Source: Treponema sp. UBA4326 (GTDB taxonomy: Bacteria; Spirochaetota; Spirochaetia; Treponematales; Treponemataceae). Taken from it: a DNA stretch of 5,010 nt. The notes under the pieces were generated by a model that made no database searches, was not told where the DNA came from, and worked only from the letters and a program-made list of their open reading frames with translations. Shown piece by piece: positions 1-4,843 of this stretch. The position numbers were made by a program, and so were the translations under genes. The stretch spans positions 866-5,875 of the forward strand of contig DGTW01000132.1 of assembly GCA_002393835.1 (NCBI GenBank), in the 5' to 3' direction. Numbering within the stretch: the stretch's first letter is position 1; each line of letters opens with the position of its first letter.

Positions 1-78
1 CGCGACTATTTTGAATACTGCAAGAAGATGGAATTGAGCGATGATTTGTCACGATTTGAATACAGGAAGGAATCCTGA
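1..78 (+). CDS. C-terminal end of an unidentified protein (partial)
   Basis: Frame 1 is open from the window edge to a TGA at 76-78 and gives 25 residues, ending ...LSRFEYRKES. The tail is charged and hydrophilic, with no motif I recognise, so I assign no function. Three things support it as a real gene end: it is open throughout, its stop shares one base with the ATG of the amidase (TGATG), and the amidase ribosome binding site lies inside its last codons. That arrangement is typical of translationally coupled operon neighbours. The rest of the gene lies to the left of the window. Confidence 0.65.
   Translation, partial: RDYFEYCKKMELSDDLSRFEYRKES
64..70 (+). promoter_or_regulatory. Ribosome binding site of the amidase gene
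   Basis: AGGAAGG lies seven bases before the ATG at 78. This fixes the amidase start. The site sits inside the coding end of the preceding gene, consistent with coupled translation. Confidence 0.7.
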
Positions 79-1535
79 TGAAGCTGGAAGAATTATCCGC
101 CTTTGAAATCGGCTCTCTCGTCAACGAGAGGAAAATCAGTCCTGTTGAAGTCGTAAAATATTTCCTTGACCGAATCGAAAAGGGCAATAAATCCGTGAAT
201 GCCTTTGTCTATGTTAAGGCTGACTATGCCCTTGAAAAAGCCCGGGAGCTTGAGGAGCGTCTTGAAAAAGGGGAGAATTGCGGGCCTTTCGCAGGCGTTC
301 CTTTTGCCCTCAAAGATTTTCTTCCCAACAAAAAAGGCTGGCAGTCTTCTCACGGAGGGGTCGAGTGCCTTGTCGCAACCGATGAAACTGACTCAGTGTT
401 TTGCATGGCCATGGAAAAAGCTGGCGGAATTGCAATCGGAAAGACGAATGCGCCCGCCTACGGTTTCCGCGGCACTACGGACAATCTCATGTACGGGCCC
501 ACATCCACACCCTTCAACACGAAATACAATTCCGGCGGTTCAAGCGGTGGAAGTGCGGCTGCGGTGGCTGCAGGTCTTGTTCCCATAGCCGAGGGCGGGG
601 ATGCCGGCGGCTCAATCAGGATTCCGGCCTGCTTCTGCAATCTCTACGGATTCAAGGCGGGAGTGGGGACGGTGCCTTCTGTCTGCCGCCCTGATGCCTG
701 GTCGGCGACTCATCCCCTCTGCTTCAACGGCGGGCTTACAAAGACTGTCACGGACTCTGCGATTTTGATGGACTACATGAATTATGAAGACAAGAGGGAT
801 CCATACAGCCTGCCGAAGACTTGTGATTTTTACAAGGAACTTGAGAATCTTCCCAAAAATCTGAAAATCGCCTTCACTGGGGATTTCGGGATTTTCGAGG
901 TTGAGGATGAAGTCCGGGCAAGGGTAGGGGAGGGGGCAAAAAAGTTCCGGGAGCTTGGTTTTACTCTTGAAGAATATAAATTCAATTTTAAGCACGATGC
1001 GGCGACTCTTTCCGACCTCTGGTGCAAGGGAATCACGATTGACTGCGCGCTTGAGTTGAATCACCTCAAAGCCCAGGGAATCGATCTTTTAAAAGACCAC
1101 GAAAAGGACTTTCCGCAGGAATTCATTTACTGGAAAAAGATTGTCGATGGACTTGGAATCGAGGATTTGTACGAATTCAACCTTGCCAGAACCGATGTCC
1201 TGGACCAGTTTGAGGATGCCTTTTCAAAATACGATTTGATAATTTCCCCTGTGAGCTGTGTTTCTTCTATATTGAATGCGGCCGACAGAAATACCAAAGG
1301 CCCGGATTTCGTGAACGGAAAGAAAGTCGAGTCCCTGATTGGCTGGACTCAGACCTTCCTGGCAAACTTCACTGGAAATCCTGCTGCTTCAATTCCTGCC
1401 GCAATTTCTGATGACGGAGTTCCGATCGGAATGCAGATTATCGCCCCAAGGCACAAGGAGCTTCTGCTTTTCCAGGCGAGCCGGGCATACGAAAAAAAGT
1501 TCCCCTGGCAGGGCTGGTATAAGAAGTCCTTTTAG
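78..1535 (+). CDS. Amidase-signature family hydrolase
   Basis: This 485-residue protein is a full-length member of the amidase signature family, which hydrolyses amide bonds with a Ser-cisSer-Lys triad in the cytoplasm. The catalytic Lys is K79 in GVPFALKD. The glycine/serine-rich stretch GGSSGGSAAAVAAG (153-166) supplies the cis-Ser S155, and GGDAGGSIRIPA (173-184) carries the nucleophile S179. The 24-residue gap between the two serines matches fatty acid amide hydrolase and malonamidase E2. The C-terminus (about 420-460) has the family pattern NPAASIPA...GVPIGMQIIAP. GatA of the Glu-tRNA amidotransferase is related, but no gatB or gatC is visible here and the motif reads GGDAGGS rather than the GSDTGGS usual in GatA. 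A stand-alone amidase, perhaps of the 6-aminohexanoate cyclic-dimer hydrolase type, fits better. The substrate cannot be read from sequence. The start is set by AGGAAGG and the overlap with the upstream stop. The next gene starts 89 bases downstream on the same strand. Confidence 0.92.
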   Translation: MKLEELSAFEIGSLVNERKISPVEVVKYFLDRIEKGNKSVNAFVYVKADYALEKARELEERLEKGENCGPFAGVPFALKDFLPNKKGWQSSHGGVECLVATDETDSVFCMAMEKAGGIAIGKTNAPAYGFRGTTDNLMYGPTSTPFNTKYNSGGSSGGSAAAVAAGLVPIAEGGDAGGSIRIPACFCNLYGFKAGVGTVPSVCRPDAWSATHPLCFNGGLTKTVTDSAILMDYMNYEDKRDPYSLPKTCDFYKELENLPKNLKIAFTGDFGIFEVEDEVRARVGEGAKKFRELGFTLEEYKFNFKHDAATLSDLWCKGITIDCALELNHLKAQGIDLLKDHEKDFPQEFIYWKKIVDGLGIEDLYEFNLARTDVLDQFEDAFSKYDLIISPVSCVSSILNAADRNTKGPDFVNGKKVESLIGWTQTFLANFTGNPAASIPAAISDDGVPIGMQIIAPRHKELLLFQASRAYEKKFPWQGWYKKSF

Positions 1536-1556
1536 CAATGATTATCTGATGGGGGT

Positions 1557-1600
1557 AGCCTGAATGGGGCGGGCTGATTCATTTTCTCTGTCTTTTTCCT
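1557..1600 (+). terminator. Weak possible terminator after the amidase
   Basis: Bases 1557-1562 (AGCCTG) can pair with 1570-1575 (CGGGCT), giving six pairs including one G-U and a seven-base loop. A T-rich stretch follows from about 1579, but the first T run is several bases away. The stem is short, so read-through into the EIIC-EAL gene is quite possible. Confidence 0.22.
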
Positions 1601-1611
1601 TATTTGTGATG

Positions 1612-1617
1612 TAAAAT
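1612..1617 (+). promoter_or_regulatory. Possible -10 box of the EIIC-EAL gene
   Basis: TAAAAT (five of six matches to TATAAT) is preceded by TG at 1610-1611. No good -35 box stands 16-18 bases upstream; TGTCTT at 1589-1594 is the nearest in position. If used, transcription would begin around 1624-1625, on or next to the A of the ATG, giving an mRNA with essentially no leader. Confidence 0.3.
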
Positions 1618-1624
1618 ATAAGGT

Positions 1625-3712
1625 ATGAAAAGTCGTTTTTCTTATTTTTGGCCATCTGTTTTTCAGACAATTCGAAGCGGACTTGTGATGGTGCTCCCGG
1701 TCATTTTGACTGGAAGTTTTTCTGTGCTTCTCTGTTATTTTCCTCTTTCCGCCTATCAGAACTTTATTTCAACTTTTGCAGGCGGGGCAATACAGAATCT
1801 GCTTTTTATGATTCAGCTTGCAACTCTCGGTCTTCTTCCGGTTTACATGACAGCCGCAATCAATATAAGCTATACGGCTTCTACGGAAGATGGACAGAGA
1901 CTTTCTGGCAGGCTGGCAAGTCTTCTTGCGACCCTTACAGGCTTTTTCATTCTTGCCGGAGTTTTTTCTGCCGATTTCAGTATCAAAGATTTGAGCAGTC
2001 AGGGGCTTTTCAGTGCCTTGATCGCAGGTCTTTTTGGCTCGCTTTTGTATCAGAAATTTGACGGTCTTCTTCGAAAAAAGGCTGGGCTTTTCATTGAGGG
2101 GGCTGACTCGGCTTTTAACGCTTCCATTCAGGTGCTTCTTCCTTATCTGTGTGTCGTCCTTGTTTTCCTGCTTGCCAATTATCTGATTATCCTGATTTTT
2201 AATGTTTCGGGCTTGCAGGATTTATTCATCAAGGCCGTTACATCCATATTTTCAAAAATGCAGCGGTCTTTTGCGAGCGGATTTTTGTTCATTCTGCTGA
2301 CTTCACTTTTGTGGTGCTTTGGCATTCACGGAAACAAGGTTCTTGATAGTGTCGCAGTCGATATGTTTCAGAAAATCCTTCCCGGAGAGATTGTCTCAAA
2401 AACTTTCATCGATACTTTTGTCTACATTGGCGGTACGGGAACTCTTCTTGGATTCGTGATTGCCCTTTTTGTTTTCTCAAAGAACAGCAATTCCAAAAAA
2501 CTTTCCCGTCTTGCCGCTGTTCCTTCTCTTTTTAACATCAGCGAGCTTGCCATGTTTGGTTTCCCGGTCATCTGCAATCCCTTTATGATTGTGCCTTTTA
2601 TTCTGGTGCCGGAAATCTGCTATTCCCTGGCTTATTTTATGACCAAAATCGGATTTTTGCCTCTCGTCTCCAGCGAAGTGAACTGGACTGTTCCTCTTTT
2701 CCTAAGCGGTTTTGTCGCCACATCTTCAATAAAAGCCATTTTCGTTCAGTTTTTATGTATTGCAATTTCTGTTGCTGTCTACACTCCTTTTCTGCTTTTG
2801 TATGAAAAAAAATACATGAGCCGTCTTTCTGCTTCAATGGATTCCCTTGTAAAAATCCTTAAGCACAGTGAGGAGACCACGGAGCCTGTCACGCTGACTG
2901 AGTGCGAGGGAAACGAAGGCCGGCTTGCAAAGCATCTGGTGAACGATTTGGAGGAAAGCCTTGCCTCGGGATTTAAAGAAGAGCCAGCTTTGAACGAAAG
3001 TTCCCTTTTGATGAAGTACCAGCCTCAGTTTGATAACAATGGAAAATGTATCGGTGCGGAATCACTTCTGAGATGGAATCACGAAAAATACGGAATAATC
3101 TATCCGCCTCTGGTAGTTCATCTTGCAAAAGAAAGTGGCCGACTCTACGAGCTGGAAACGGCAATTATCGAAAAATCTGTGCAGGATTCTGTGGAGATAA
3201 AAAAGCTTTTTGGAGAAAGTTTTAAGCTCAGCGTGAACATAACGGTCTCATCCTTGAACGACAAGAGGCTTCTTCCCTTCCTGAAAGGCCTTCGGGAAAA
3301 ATATCCTTTTAAGCCAGGCTCAGTCTGCATTGAAATTACTGAAGAAACAGCCCTTGAAACCACAGAAAAAACCTCCGAACTTATGAAGACCATTAAGGAT
3401 ATGGGCTTTACTTTTGCCCTTGATGATTTCAGCATGGGACACACCAGCCTGCAGTATCTGCAGTACAATCAGTTCGACCTGGTTAAACTGGACGGAAACC
3501 TGGTAAAATCCCTTTTGGGCAATGTGCGCACGAAAGAAATCATCAATTCGATTGTCTACCTGTCAAATTCATTGGATTTTAAGGTGCTGGCAGAATTCGT
3601 TGAGACAATCGAGCAGAAAGAGGCCCTTGAATCAATCGGCGTAAAACTCTATCAGGGCTATCTTTACAGTCCCGCCATTGACAAGGCCGCTTTCCTGAAT
3701 ATGAAGCAGTAA
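1625..3712 (+). CDS. PTS EIIC-like membrane domain fused to EAL c-di-GMP phosphodiesterase
   Basis: This 695-residue protein joins two known domains. Residues about 10-395 form a polytopic membrane domain, with hydrophobic segments near 16-38, 55-77, 97-117, 126-143, 166-192, 214-232, 264-285, 312-337 and 354-392. It is of the PTS EIIC lactose/cellobiose type. LLWCFGIHGNKV (228-239) is the GIHG motif, with H235, and FNISELAMFGFPVICNPF (303-320) matches the NINEP...FG.P...NP motif, with E307; a His and a Glu in these motifs bind sugar in ChbC-type permeases. A hydrophilic linker (about 396-440) leads to an EAL domain (about 441-692), which hydrolyses c-di-GMP to pGpG. Its residues are E479 (ESL in place of EAL), N538, E570, D600-D601, K621, E657 and Q677, so it should be active. 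The DDFGTG loop reads DDFSMG and AEGVET reads AEFVET. No EIIA, EIIB or GGDEF domain is fused or adjacent, so sugar sensing rather than phosphorylating transport is my inference. The ATG at 1625 fits the start of the EIIC domain, although AAGG at 1620-1623 lies only one base upstream. Confidence 0.93.
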   Translation: MKSRFSYFWPSVFQTIRSGLVMVLPVILTGSFSVLLCYFPLSAYQNFISTFAGGAIQNLLFMIQLATLGLLPVYMTAAINISYTASTEDGQRLSGRLASLLATLTGFFILAGVFSADFSIKDLSSQGLFSALIAGLFGSLLYQKFDGLLRKKAGLFIEGADSAFNASIQVLLPYLCVVLVFLLANYLIILIFNVSGLQDLFIKAVTSIFSKMQRSFASGFLFILLTSLLWCFGIHGNKVLDSVAVDMFQKILPGEIVSKTFIDTFVYIGGTGTLLGFVIALFVFSKNSNSKKLSRLAAVPSLFNISELAMFGFPVICNPFMIVPFILVPEICYSLAYFMTKIGFLPLVSSEVNWTVPLFLSGFVATSSIKAIFVQFLCIAISVAVYTPFLLLYEKKYMSRLSASMDSLVKILKHSEETTEPVTLTECEGNEGRLAKHLVNDLEESLASGFKEEPALNESSLLMKYQPQFDNNGKCIGAESLLRWNHEKYGIIYPPLVVHLAKESGRLYELETAIIEKSVQDSVEIKKLFGESFKLSVNITVSSLNDKRLLPFLKGLREKYPFKPGSVCIEITEETALETTEKTSELMKTIKDMGFTFALDDFSMGHTSLQYLQYNQFDLVKLDGNLVKSLLGNVRTKEIINSIVYLSNSLDFKVLAEFVETIEQKEALESIGVKLYQGYLYSPAIDKAAFLNMKQ

Positions 3713-3715
3713 ATC

Positions 3716-3759
3716 AGTCTTTTGCTCATGAAAAAGAGACTTCCAAAAATCGCTTTTTT
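3716..3759 (+). terminator. Probable terminator between convergent genes
   Basis: It lies just after the EIIC-EAL stop. Bases 3716-3723 (AGTCTTTT) pair with 3734-3741 (AAGAGACT), giving eight pairs with one G-U and a ten-base loop. A run of six T follows only at 3754-3759. A second small AT-only stem, A3745-3749 with T3754-3758, is symmetrical and could serve the toxin operon arriving from the other strand. The gap between stem and T run makes this a weak call for either direction. The rest of the 86-base gap shows nothing else. Confidence 0.35.
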
Positions 3760-3798
3760 CACTTGTAGTAATTTTTCAGTTTTTCCGTCTGGGCATTC

Positions 3799-4068
3799 TT
3801 ATTTATGATAATGAGTTCCGCATTGTAAGATTTCGATATAAGGCTTCTCACTGTCTTCGATAATTCTGTAAACAATGCGGTTAAAATCGTTAATTCGCCT
3901 GCTCCAATAGCCTGACAAATCGTCTTTCAGAGCTTCTGGTTTTCCAATCCCCACATATCCGTTCCGGTCAATGTCTTTTAACAGCGCATCGAGTTTTTTC
4001 ACAAGGTGCTTGTCAGAATGCAGATTCAGAAAATCTTCCCATGCCTCATCAGTCCAAAGTTTATCCAT
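3799..4068 (-). CDS. yoeB: YoeB/Txe family toxin (ribosome-dependent mRNA endonuclease)
   Basis: This 89-residue protein aligns along its length with E. coli YoeB (84 residues). Shared stretches include LW-(T/S)-(D/E)-E-(A/S)-W near the N-terminus, IGKPEALKDDLSGYWSRRI (41-59) and R64-x-VYR. YoeB enters the ribosomal A site and cleaves mRNA, stopping translation. The E. coli active-site residues E46, R65, H83 and Y84 correspond to E45, R64, H86 and Y87 here, so the toxin looks intact. The C-terminus is slightly longer (PYIEILQCGTHYHK) and ends HYHK rather than YHY. The ATG overlaps the antitoxin TGA as TGATG, with GAGGT at 4075-4079 on the minus strand, six bases upstream. The gene is therefore coupled to the antitoxin and made after it, as usual for type II modules. 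It converges on the EIIC-EAL gene. Confidence 0.93.
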   Translation of the reverse strand: MDKLWTDEAWEDFLNLHSDKHLVKKLDALLKDIDRNGYVGIGKPEALKDDLSGYWSRRINDFNRIVYRIIEDSEKPYIEILQCGTHYHK

Positions 4069-4319
4069 CAGTCTACCTCGCTGATTTCGTGCTTAGTGAG
4101 TTTTCCTTGCTTTGCATGCTCCAGAGATGTCCTGAGCCTTTTTTGATTTTCTTCGCTCCAGAATGGATCAGCTTTAATCTCAAAGGGAATACGGTTTTCG
4201 CGAAGGCAGGCAGACATAAAAATATTTACGGCAGCGGTTACAGTGATTCCAATTGACTCGCAAAAGCCCTCAAAAGAATATTTTCGTTCATCATTTGTTC
4301 TAATGCTCATTGTAGCCAT
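4068..4319 (-). CDS. RelB/DinJ family antitoxin
   Basis: This 83-residue protein is encoded immediately upstream of the toxin. Residues about 3-42 fit a ribbon-helix-helix DNA-binding domain: a short strand (MSIRTND), helix 1 (about 11-23, ERKYSFEGFCESI), a turn at GITV, and helix 2 (TAAVNIFMSACLREN). The phrase GITVTAAVNIFMSACLRENRIPFEI is characteristic of RelB/DinJ antitoxins. The C-terminal part, DPFWSEENQKRL onward (51-83), is the region that wraps and neutralises the toxin in this family. I expect it to bind YoeB and, with it, repress its own promoter. The start at 4319 is supported by AGAGGT at 4326-4331 (minus strand), six bases upstream. A second Met at residue 4 has no better site. 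YoeB in E. coli pairs with YefM (Phd family), so this is a different antitoxin partner. Confidence 0.9.
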   Translation of the reverse strand: MATMSIRTNDERKYSFEGFCESIGITVTAAVNIFMSACLRENRIPFEIKADPFWSEENQKRLRTSLEHAKQGKLTKHEISEVD

Positions 4320-4325
4320 ATAAAT

Positions 4326-4331
4326 ACCTCT
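4326..4331 (-). promoter_or_regulatory. Ribosome binding site of the antitoxin
   Basis: AGAGGT on the minus strand is spaced six bases from the ATG at 4319. It decides between this start and the in-frame Met three codons later. Confidence 0.65.
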
Positions 4332-4347
4332 AAATGCAGAATATTTT

Positions 4348-4370
4348 AATACAATGTAACACTATGTATT
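4348..4370. promoter_or_regulatory. Candidate operator palindrome of the toxin-antitoxin operon
   Basis: An imperfect 23-base inverted repeat is centred on A4359. The arms AATACA (4348-4353) and TGTATT (4365-4370) match exactly, and inner GT (4356-4357) and AC (4361-4362) also match, so eight of eleven positions are symmetrical. It covers the -10 box and part of the spacer. A ribbon-helix-helix antitoxin bound here would block RNA polymerase, the usual autoregulation of such modules. Occupancy is inference. Confidence 0.5.
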
Positions 4371-4381
4371 GCATAAGTCAA
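4353..4381 (-). promoter_or_regulatory. Promoter of the toxin-antitoxin operon
   Basis: On the minus strand TTGACT (4381-4376, five of six matches to the -35 consensus) is followed by a 17-base spacer and TACATT (4358-4353, four of six matches to the -10). It lies 33 bases or more upstream of the antitoxin ATG, leaving room for a short leader containing AGAGGT. Confidence 0.6.
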
Positions 4382-4536
4382 CTTCTTGTTTATAAGGCTC
4401 TGTTCAGTGAGGCTCATTCCAGAATGTCTTTTTCATAATTGATCAGACTTCTCTTTGAATGTTGGATGCTCATAATTACCCGATTTTGCAGGATTGGGGA
4501 TGATAACTTTCGGCGTGAAAACTTTCACATTCCCCC
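4382..4536. other. Intergenic stretch without a convincing gene
   Basis: This lies between the divergent toxin-antitoxin promoter and the rightward promoter at 4537. It holds a direct repeat AGGCTC (4395-4400 and 4410-4415) and a small palindrome TGAGGCTCA (4408-4416). The minus strand has a 31-codon open frame from a GTG at 4528 to a TGA at 4433, with AGGGGG just upstream, but it has no recognisable motif. I see no other structure. Confidence 0.4.
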
Positions 4537-4565
4537 TTGACAAATATTTTTCAACAGGATATAAA
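4537..4565 (+). promoter_or_regulatory. Near-consensus sigma-70 promoter facing glnN
   Basis: TTGACA (4537-4542, perfect -35) is followed by exactly 17 bases and TATAAA (4560-4565, five of six -10 matches). Expected transcription start is about 4571-4573. It is the best promoter in the window and the only convincing one upstream of glnN, about 270 bases before its ATG. No sigma-54 -24/-12 pair was found in the glnN leader. Confidence 0.75.
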
Positions 4566-4585
4566 AGAAACATCAAACGGCAATG

Positions 4586-4624
4586 AGGTCGCAGGAAGAC
4601 AATTCTTGCGACCTTTTCTGTTTT
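4586..4624 (+). terminator. Intrinsic terminator-like hairpin 1 in the glnN leader
   Basis: Bases 4586-4597 (AGGTCGCAGGAA) pair with 4603-4614 (TTCTTGCGACCT): twelve pairs, one of them G-U, closing a five-base loop GACAA. TTT, CTG and TTTT follow directly. The minus strand lacks a T run after this stem, so it points right. It begins only about 14 bases after the expected transcription start, so full termination would give an RNA of roughly 45-55 bases. Confidence 0.65.
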
Positions 4625-4630
4625 AAATAA

Positions 4631-4655
4631 TCCGGTTGCCGTTGGCGTGTCCGGA
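4631..4655 (+). other. Hairpin 2 in the glnN leader
   Basis: TCCGG (4631-4635) pairs with CCGGA (4651-4655), and inside it GCC (4638-4640) pairs with GGC (4644-4646) around GTT. There is no T run, so it is not a terminator. The sequence GTTGCCG (4635-4641) in its 5' half can instead pair with CGGCAAT at 4578-4584 or at 4671-4677. Confidence 0.4.
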
Positions 4656-4662
4656 AAACAAT

Positions 4663-4731
4663 AAAAAAATCGGCAATGACGCTGTATTTTCATTTTGATG
4701 TAGGCAGAATGGAAATACAGCGATTTTTTTT
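4663..4731. terminator. Intrinsic terminator-like hairpin 3, possibly bidirectional
   Basis: Bases 4681-4694 pair with 4708-4721 over fourteen positions, with one G-U and a 13-base loop. Eight T (4724-4731) follow after GA. Outside the core, AAAAAAATC (4663-4671) is complementary to GATTTTTTT (4722-4730), with an unpaired stretch on the 5' side; alternatively CGGCAA (4671-4676) pairs with TTGCCG (4730-4735). Read on the minus strand the same stem is followed by a seven-T run further out, so it could stop transcription both ways. No gene end is nearby on either strand, which is unusual for a plain terminator. Confidence 0.65.
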
Positions 4732-4734
4732 GCC

Positions 4735-4829
4735 GGGGGTTTTAGGGGGTCTCCCCTAGGAGAAAGGGTAGCGAAAGCCACCGCAGCGAAGCGAGGAGGC
4801 TGGAGCGCAGGGGAAGACTTTCCCCTCCC
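4735..4829 (+). other. GC-rich, hairpin-dense leader segment, possible dispersed repeat
   Basis: Base composition changes abruptly from AT-rich to purine/G-rich. Local stems include TAGGGG/CCCCTA (4743-4748 with 4753-4758, loop GTCT), GC-GAAA-GC (4771-4778, a GNRA-type loop), CGC/GCG around AGCGAA (4782-4793), CTG/CAG (4800-4802 with 4808-4810) and AGGGGAA/TTCCCCT (4809-4815 with 4820-4826, loop GACT). AGCGAA occurs twice, at 4770 and 4785. There is no long open frame with coding character. The compactness and unlike composition suggest an inserted or repeated element, which one window cannot confirm. Confidence 0.45.
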
Positions 4830-4838
4830 AGATGGAGG
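4824..4838 (+). promoter_or_regulatory. glnN ribosome binding site, able to fold into a masking hairpin
   Basis: GGAGG (4834-4838) is five bases before the ATG at 4844 and selects that start over an in-frame ATG at 4832. CCTCC (4824-4828) is its exact complement across a five-base loop, so the site can be hidden. The upstream stem AGGGGAA/TTCCCCT uses 4824-4826 and would compete with masking. Confidence 0.55.
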
Positions 4839-4843
4839 TAAAT

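Noticed and set aside
612..1064. 150-codon minus-strand open frame inside the amidase gene
   Set aside because: It is antisense to a conserved, complete amidase. Its protein has no domain character and no ribosome binding site supports it.
3145..3468. 107-codon minus-strand open frame inside the EAL domain
   Set aside because: It mirrors the codon pattern of the EAL-coding strand; the plus-strand protein is clearly the real one.
4404..4436. Ten-codon minus-strand frame overlapping the previous one as ATGA
   Set aside because: Too short and without any similarity I recognise; the overlap is likely chance.
4433..4693. 86-codon minus-strand open frame ending in ...YEHPTFKEKSDQL
   Set aside because: It runs antisense through both terminator-like hairpins and the strong promoter, has no recognisable motif, and has no good ribosome binding site at its ATG. 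The last 31 codons (from a GTG at 4528 with AGGGGG three bases upstream) look slightly more protein-like, but that is not enough to call a gene.
4537..4843. A known glutamine riboswitch, SRP RNA or 6S RNA in the glnN leader
   Set aside because: I looked for the conserved motifs of these RNAs as far as I remember them and saw none. Only generic hairpins and repeats can be supported.
4500..4843. Sigma-54 promoter for glnN
   Set aside because: No GG-N10-GC pair with acceptable flanking bases (TGGCAC-N5-TTGC type) was found; the TTGGCG at 4643 lacks the -12 part.
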